Origin: an uncultured beta proteobacterium
GTDB lineage: Bacteria; Pseudomonadota; Gammaproteobacteria; Burkholderiales; Rhodocyclaceae
DNA: 7,930 nucleotides
Assembly: GCA_903910495.1 (NCBI GenBank)
Contig: CAIVZW010000031.1
Span: 1 to 7,930, forward strand
Direction of reading: 5' to 3'
The notes under the pieces are model-generated. The model was given only the letters and a program-made list of their open reading frames with translations, was not told where the DNA came from and did not search any database. Positions within the stretch are counted from its first letter, which is position 1; the number at the start of each line of letters is the position of its first letter. This document shows, piece by piece, positions 6,686 to 7,930 of the stretch. A program made the position numbers and the translations under genes.

Positions 6686-7108
6686 CTATGACGCTTCGAT
6701 GATTTCGAAATCGTGCGTGATTTCGGCGGTTTCGCCGAGCATGATCGACGCCGAACAGTATTTCTCTTTGGAGAGCTTGATGGCACGGGAAACAGCGTCC
6801 GGCTTCAGTGCTTTCCCGCTGACGCGGAAGTGAAAGTGAATCCGGGTGAAGACCTTCGGGTCAGTTTCGGCGCGCTCGGCCGTCAAGTCGACTTCACACC
6901 CGGTGACGGCATGACGCCCCTTCTTGAGGATCATCACCACGTCGAACGCTGTACAACCCCCGGTGCCGGCCAGCACCAATTCCATCGGGCGCGGTGCCAT
7001 GTTTCTTCCTCCCGCTTCGGGGGCGCCATCCATCAGGACGGCGTGCTTGCTTCCGGTTTCGGCCAGAAACGACATGCCACCTTCAATCCATTTTACTTTG
7101 CATTCCAT
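6686..7108 (-). CDS. OsmC family thiol-dependent peroxidase-like protein
   Basis: This intact 140-residue protein belongs to the OsmC/Ohr superfamily, closest in feel to the YhfA-like branch. Key motifs are [20 protein letters not shown] (residues 33-52), with the first conserved cysteine at 52 followed by TAFDVV, and [14 protein letters not shown] with the second cysteine at 118. In the family these two cysteines face each other at the dimer interface and reduce organic hydroperoxides; the physiological substrate of this branch is uncertain. The length is normal (about 135-145). The start at 7108 is preceded by an AGGAAAGAGAG ribosome-site-like run. It is the only intact gene between two plus-strand cysteine-regulon remnants and opposes both. 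It is likely transcribed alone from the 7109-7200 region; no clear promoter was found there. Confidence 0.9.
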   Translation of the reverse strand: MECKVKWIEGGMSFLAETGSKHAVLMDGAPEAGGRNMAPRPMELVLAGTGGCTAFDVVMILKKGRHAVTGCEVDLTAERAETDPKVFTRIHFHFRVSGKALKPDAVSRAIKLSKEKYCSASIMLGETAEITHDFEIIEAS

Positions 7109-7170
7109 GCGTTTCTCTCTTTCCTGGGTTCATACAATCCTGCTGCACGTCATATTGTGTCAGATATGCT

Positions 7171-7308
7171 GCTCCGGAGCTCGAACTGCCAACACGGCAG
7201 AAGCACGCATTGCGCCTGTTGCTCGACAAACCCGTGATTACGCCCGAAGAAGTCGCCGCCCTCGACTATTTGCGCTGGCACGGCTACGAAGTTCATCGTT
7301 TGCGTTGA
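7171..7308 (+). pseudogene. 5'-truncated remnant, family not recognised
   Basis: The frame reads APELELPTRQKHALRLLLDK, then PVITPEEVAALDYLRWHGYE and ends VHRLR at a TGA (7306-7308). It is clearly protein-like: third-position GC is high, and it has alternating helices and a GYEVHRLR close. However, it lacks a start codon and ribosome site. TRQKHALRLLL...ITPEEVAALDYLRWHGYEV weakly resembles a short winged-helix or helix-turn-helix module at a protein terminus, but I cannot name a family. It lies directly before the cysB remnant and may be debris of the gene once next to it. The sequence just ahead contains a CTGCC-AACAC-GGCAG dyad (7186-7200) and the palindrome GCTCCGGAGC (7171-7180). Confidence 0.4.
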
Positions 7309-7319
7309 GGAAGGTGTGG

Positions 7320-7647
7320 CAGTTCACCGAGTGGCCGAGCAACGTGCCGGATATAGTCCTTTCGGCGATCGACGCCGATGTGATCAAGACCTATGTTGAC
7401 GTCGGGCTGGGCATCGGTATTGTCGCTTCCATGGCCTACAATCGCGGAACGCGATGGCAATCTGCTGCACCTCGATCTGCCGGGGCTGTTCGTGCCGAAC
7501 ACGACGCGCCTGGCGCTGCGCCGCGGTGTCTATCTGCGCAGCTACGCCTATGAGTTCATCCAGAAGCTGATCCCGGGACTGAGCGAGGAAAAGATCGGCG
7601 AAACCCTGCGCAAGGAGGCGTTGGCGCGAGAGGACTTTGTCATCTGA
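7320..7647 (+). pseudogene. cysB: C-terminal half of a CysB-like LysR regulator, frameshifted
   Basis: CysB is the LysR-type activator of sulfate assimilation, which senses N-acetylserine. Here the frame ending in FTEWPS-NVPDIVLSAIDAD continues VIKTYVDVGLGIGIVASMAY, the hallmark effector-domain segment of CysB. The sequence then continues in the next frame with AERDGNLLHLDLPGLF, VPNTTRLALRRGVYLRSYAY and EFIQKLIPGLSEEKIGETLR to the TGA. The frame switch fits one inserted C at about 7443 (TAC AAT C GCG GAA). The helix-turn-helix and first effector subdomain, about two thirds of a 310-330-residue protein, are missing. Residues just before NVPDIVL are also shortened. The remnant cannot bind DNA. 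Its stop lies 23 bases from the stop of the converging transporter gene. Confidence 0.88.
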
Positions 7648-7670
7648 AGACCATGGATGGGTTCGCCAAT

Positions 7671-7930
7671 CTAAAGCTTGATATCTATTGGATAAGCCTT
7701 CTTCGCGTTGCGATGGGAAGAAGCGGCCACGAGCAAGCCGCCTGCGACCACGGTTGCAATTCCGACCATGGTGATGGCATCCGGAAAATCACCAAAGACC
7801 AGAACGCCAATAAGACTGACCCACAGCAGTTGTCCATAGGCGAACGGGGCAAGGAACGAGGCCGGGGCGTACTCAAGGGCCTTGATGATGGAGAATTGGC
7901 CCAGACCGGAAGTAATCCCGATCAGAGCGA
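7671..7930 (-). CDS. EamA/DMT-family transporter, C-terminal part
   Basis: The minus strand enters at the right edge and gives 85 residues: ALIGITSGLGQFSIIKALEY, APASFLAPFAYGQLLWVSLI, GVLVFGDFPDAITMVGIATV, VAGGLLVAASSHRNAKKAYP and IDIKL, ending at TAG (7671-7673). The GQFSIIKALEYAPAS...PFAYGQLLWVSLIGVLVFGDFPD pattern and the closing GxxxVVAGGLLVA helix are those of the last three membrane helices of the second EamA repeat in drug/metabolite transporters (about 290-300 residues, ten helices). The basic cytoplasmic tail SHRNAKK fits. The substrate is unknown. It converges with the cysB remnant. Confidence 0.88.
   Translation of the reverse strand, partial: ALIGITSGLGQFSIIKALEYAPASFLAPFAYGQLLWVSLIGVLVFGDFPDAITMVGIATVVAGGLLVAASSHRNAKKAYPIDIKL

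Noticed and set aside
6924..7553. 209-codon plus-strand frame covering the OsmC gene and the cysB remnant
   Set aside because: It is a chance join of an antisense stretch and the first frame of the cysB remnant; only residues matching VPDIVLSAIDADVIKTYV are meaningful.

Overview
The window is GC-rich, densely coded bacterial chromosome. The protein families (RecQ with an HRDC domain, a DUF3301 membrane protein, MetY, a CysB-type LysR regulator) and the codon use suggest a betaproteobacterium, possibly of the Rhodocyclales/Zoogloeaceae kind. That placement is an inference from remembered family resemblance; no search was run. I see no tRNA, rRNA, CRISPR array, intact insertion sequence or phage module.

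Left part (1-3974) is ordinary, well-kept sequence. The 5' end of a metY-like O-acetylhomoserine sulfhydrylase gene runs leftward off the edge. Across a 182-base intergenic region with three inverted repeats, a rightward recQ gene follows, with a small DUF3301 membrane-protein gene 26 bases behind it. Next is a complete Cys/Met-metabolism PLP enzyme (cystathionine gamma-synthase/lyase type) with its own likely extended -10 promoter. Two members of the same PLP-enzyme fold family therefore flank recQ.

Middle part (3975-5620) is looser. It has 638 bases without a convincing gene but with inverted repeats and faint minus-strand coding traces. Two small intact genes follow: an ABM-domain (YgiN-like) monooxygenase and a DUF1993 protein. 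A strong hairpin lies just after the DUF1993 stop.

Right part (5621-7670) is a gene graveyard around one intact gene. In order it holds the C-terminal tail of a GGDEF diguanylate cyclase (minus), the C-terminal end of a formylglycine-generating-enzyme/SUMF1 domain (plus), a cysK remnant with an in-frame stop and an internal deletion (plus), an intact OsmC-family gene (minus), an unrecognised remnant (plus), and the C-terminal half of a cysB-like regulator with a one-base frameshift (plus). The window closes inside the 3' end of a minus-strand EamA/DMT-family transporter gene.

Sulfur metabolism is the recurring theme: MetY, the cystathionine enzyme, the dead cysK and cysB pieces, and OsmC, a thiol peroxidase family. 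The sulfur-assimilation pieces on the right are decayed while those on the left are intact. The clearest biological story is thus local decay of redundant cysteine-regulon genes by multiple small rearrangements. I did not find a convincing new multi-gene system. The most speculative lead is the SUMF1 C-terminal module, whose residues resemble the variable regions of diversity-generating retroelements, although no reverse transcriptase or clear template repeat is present.
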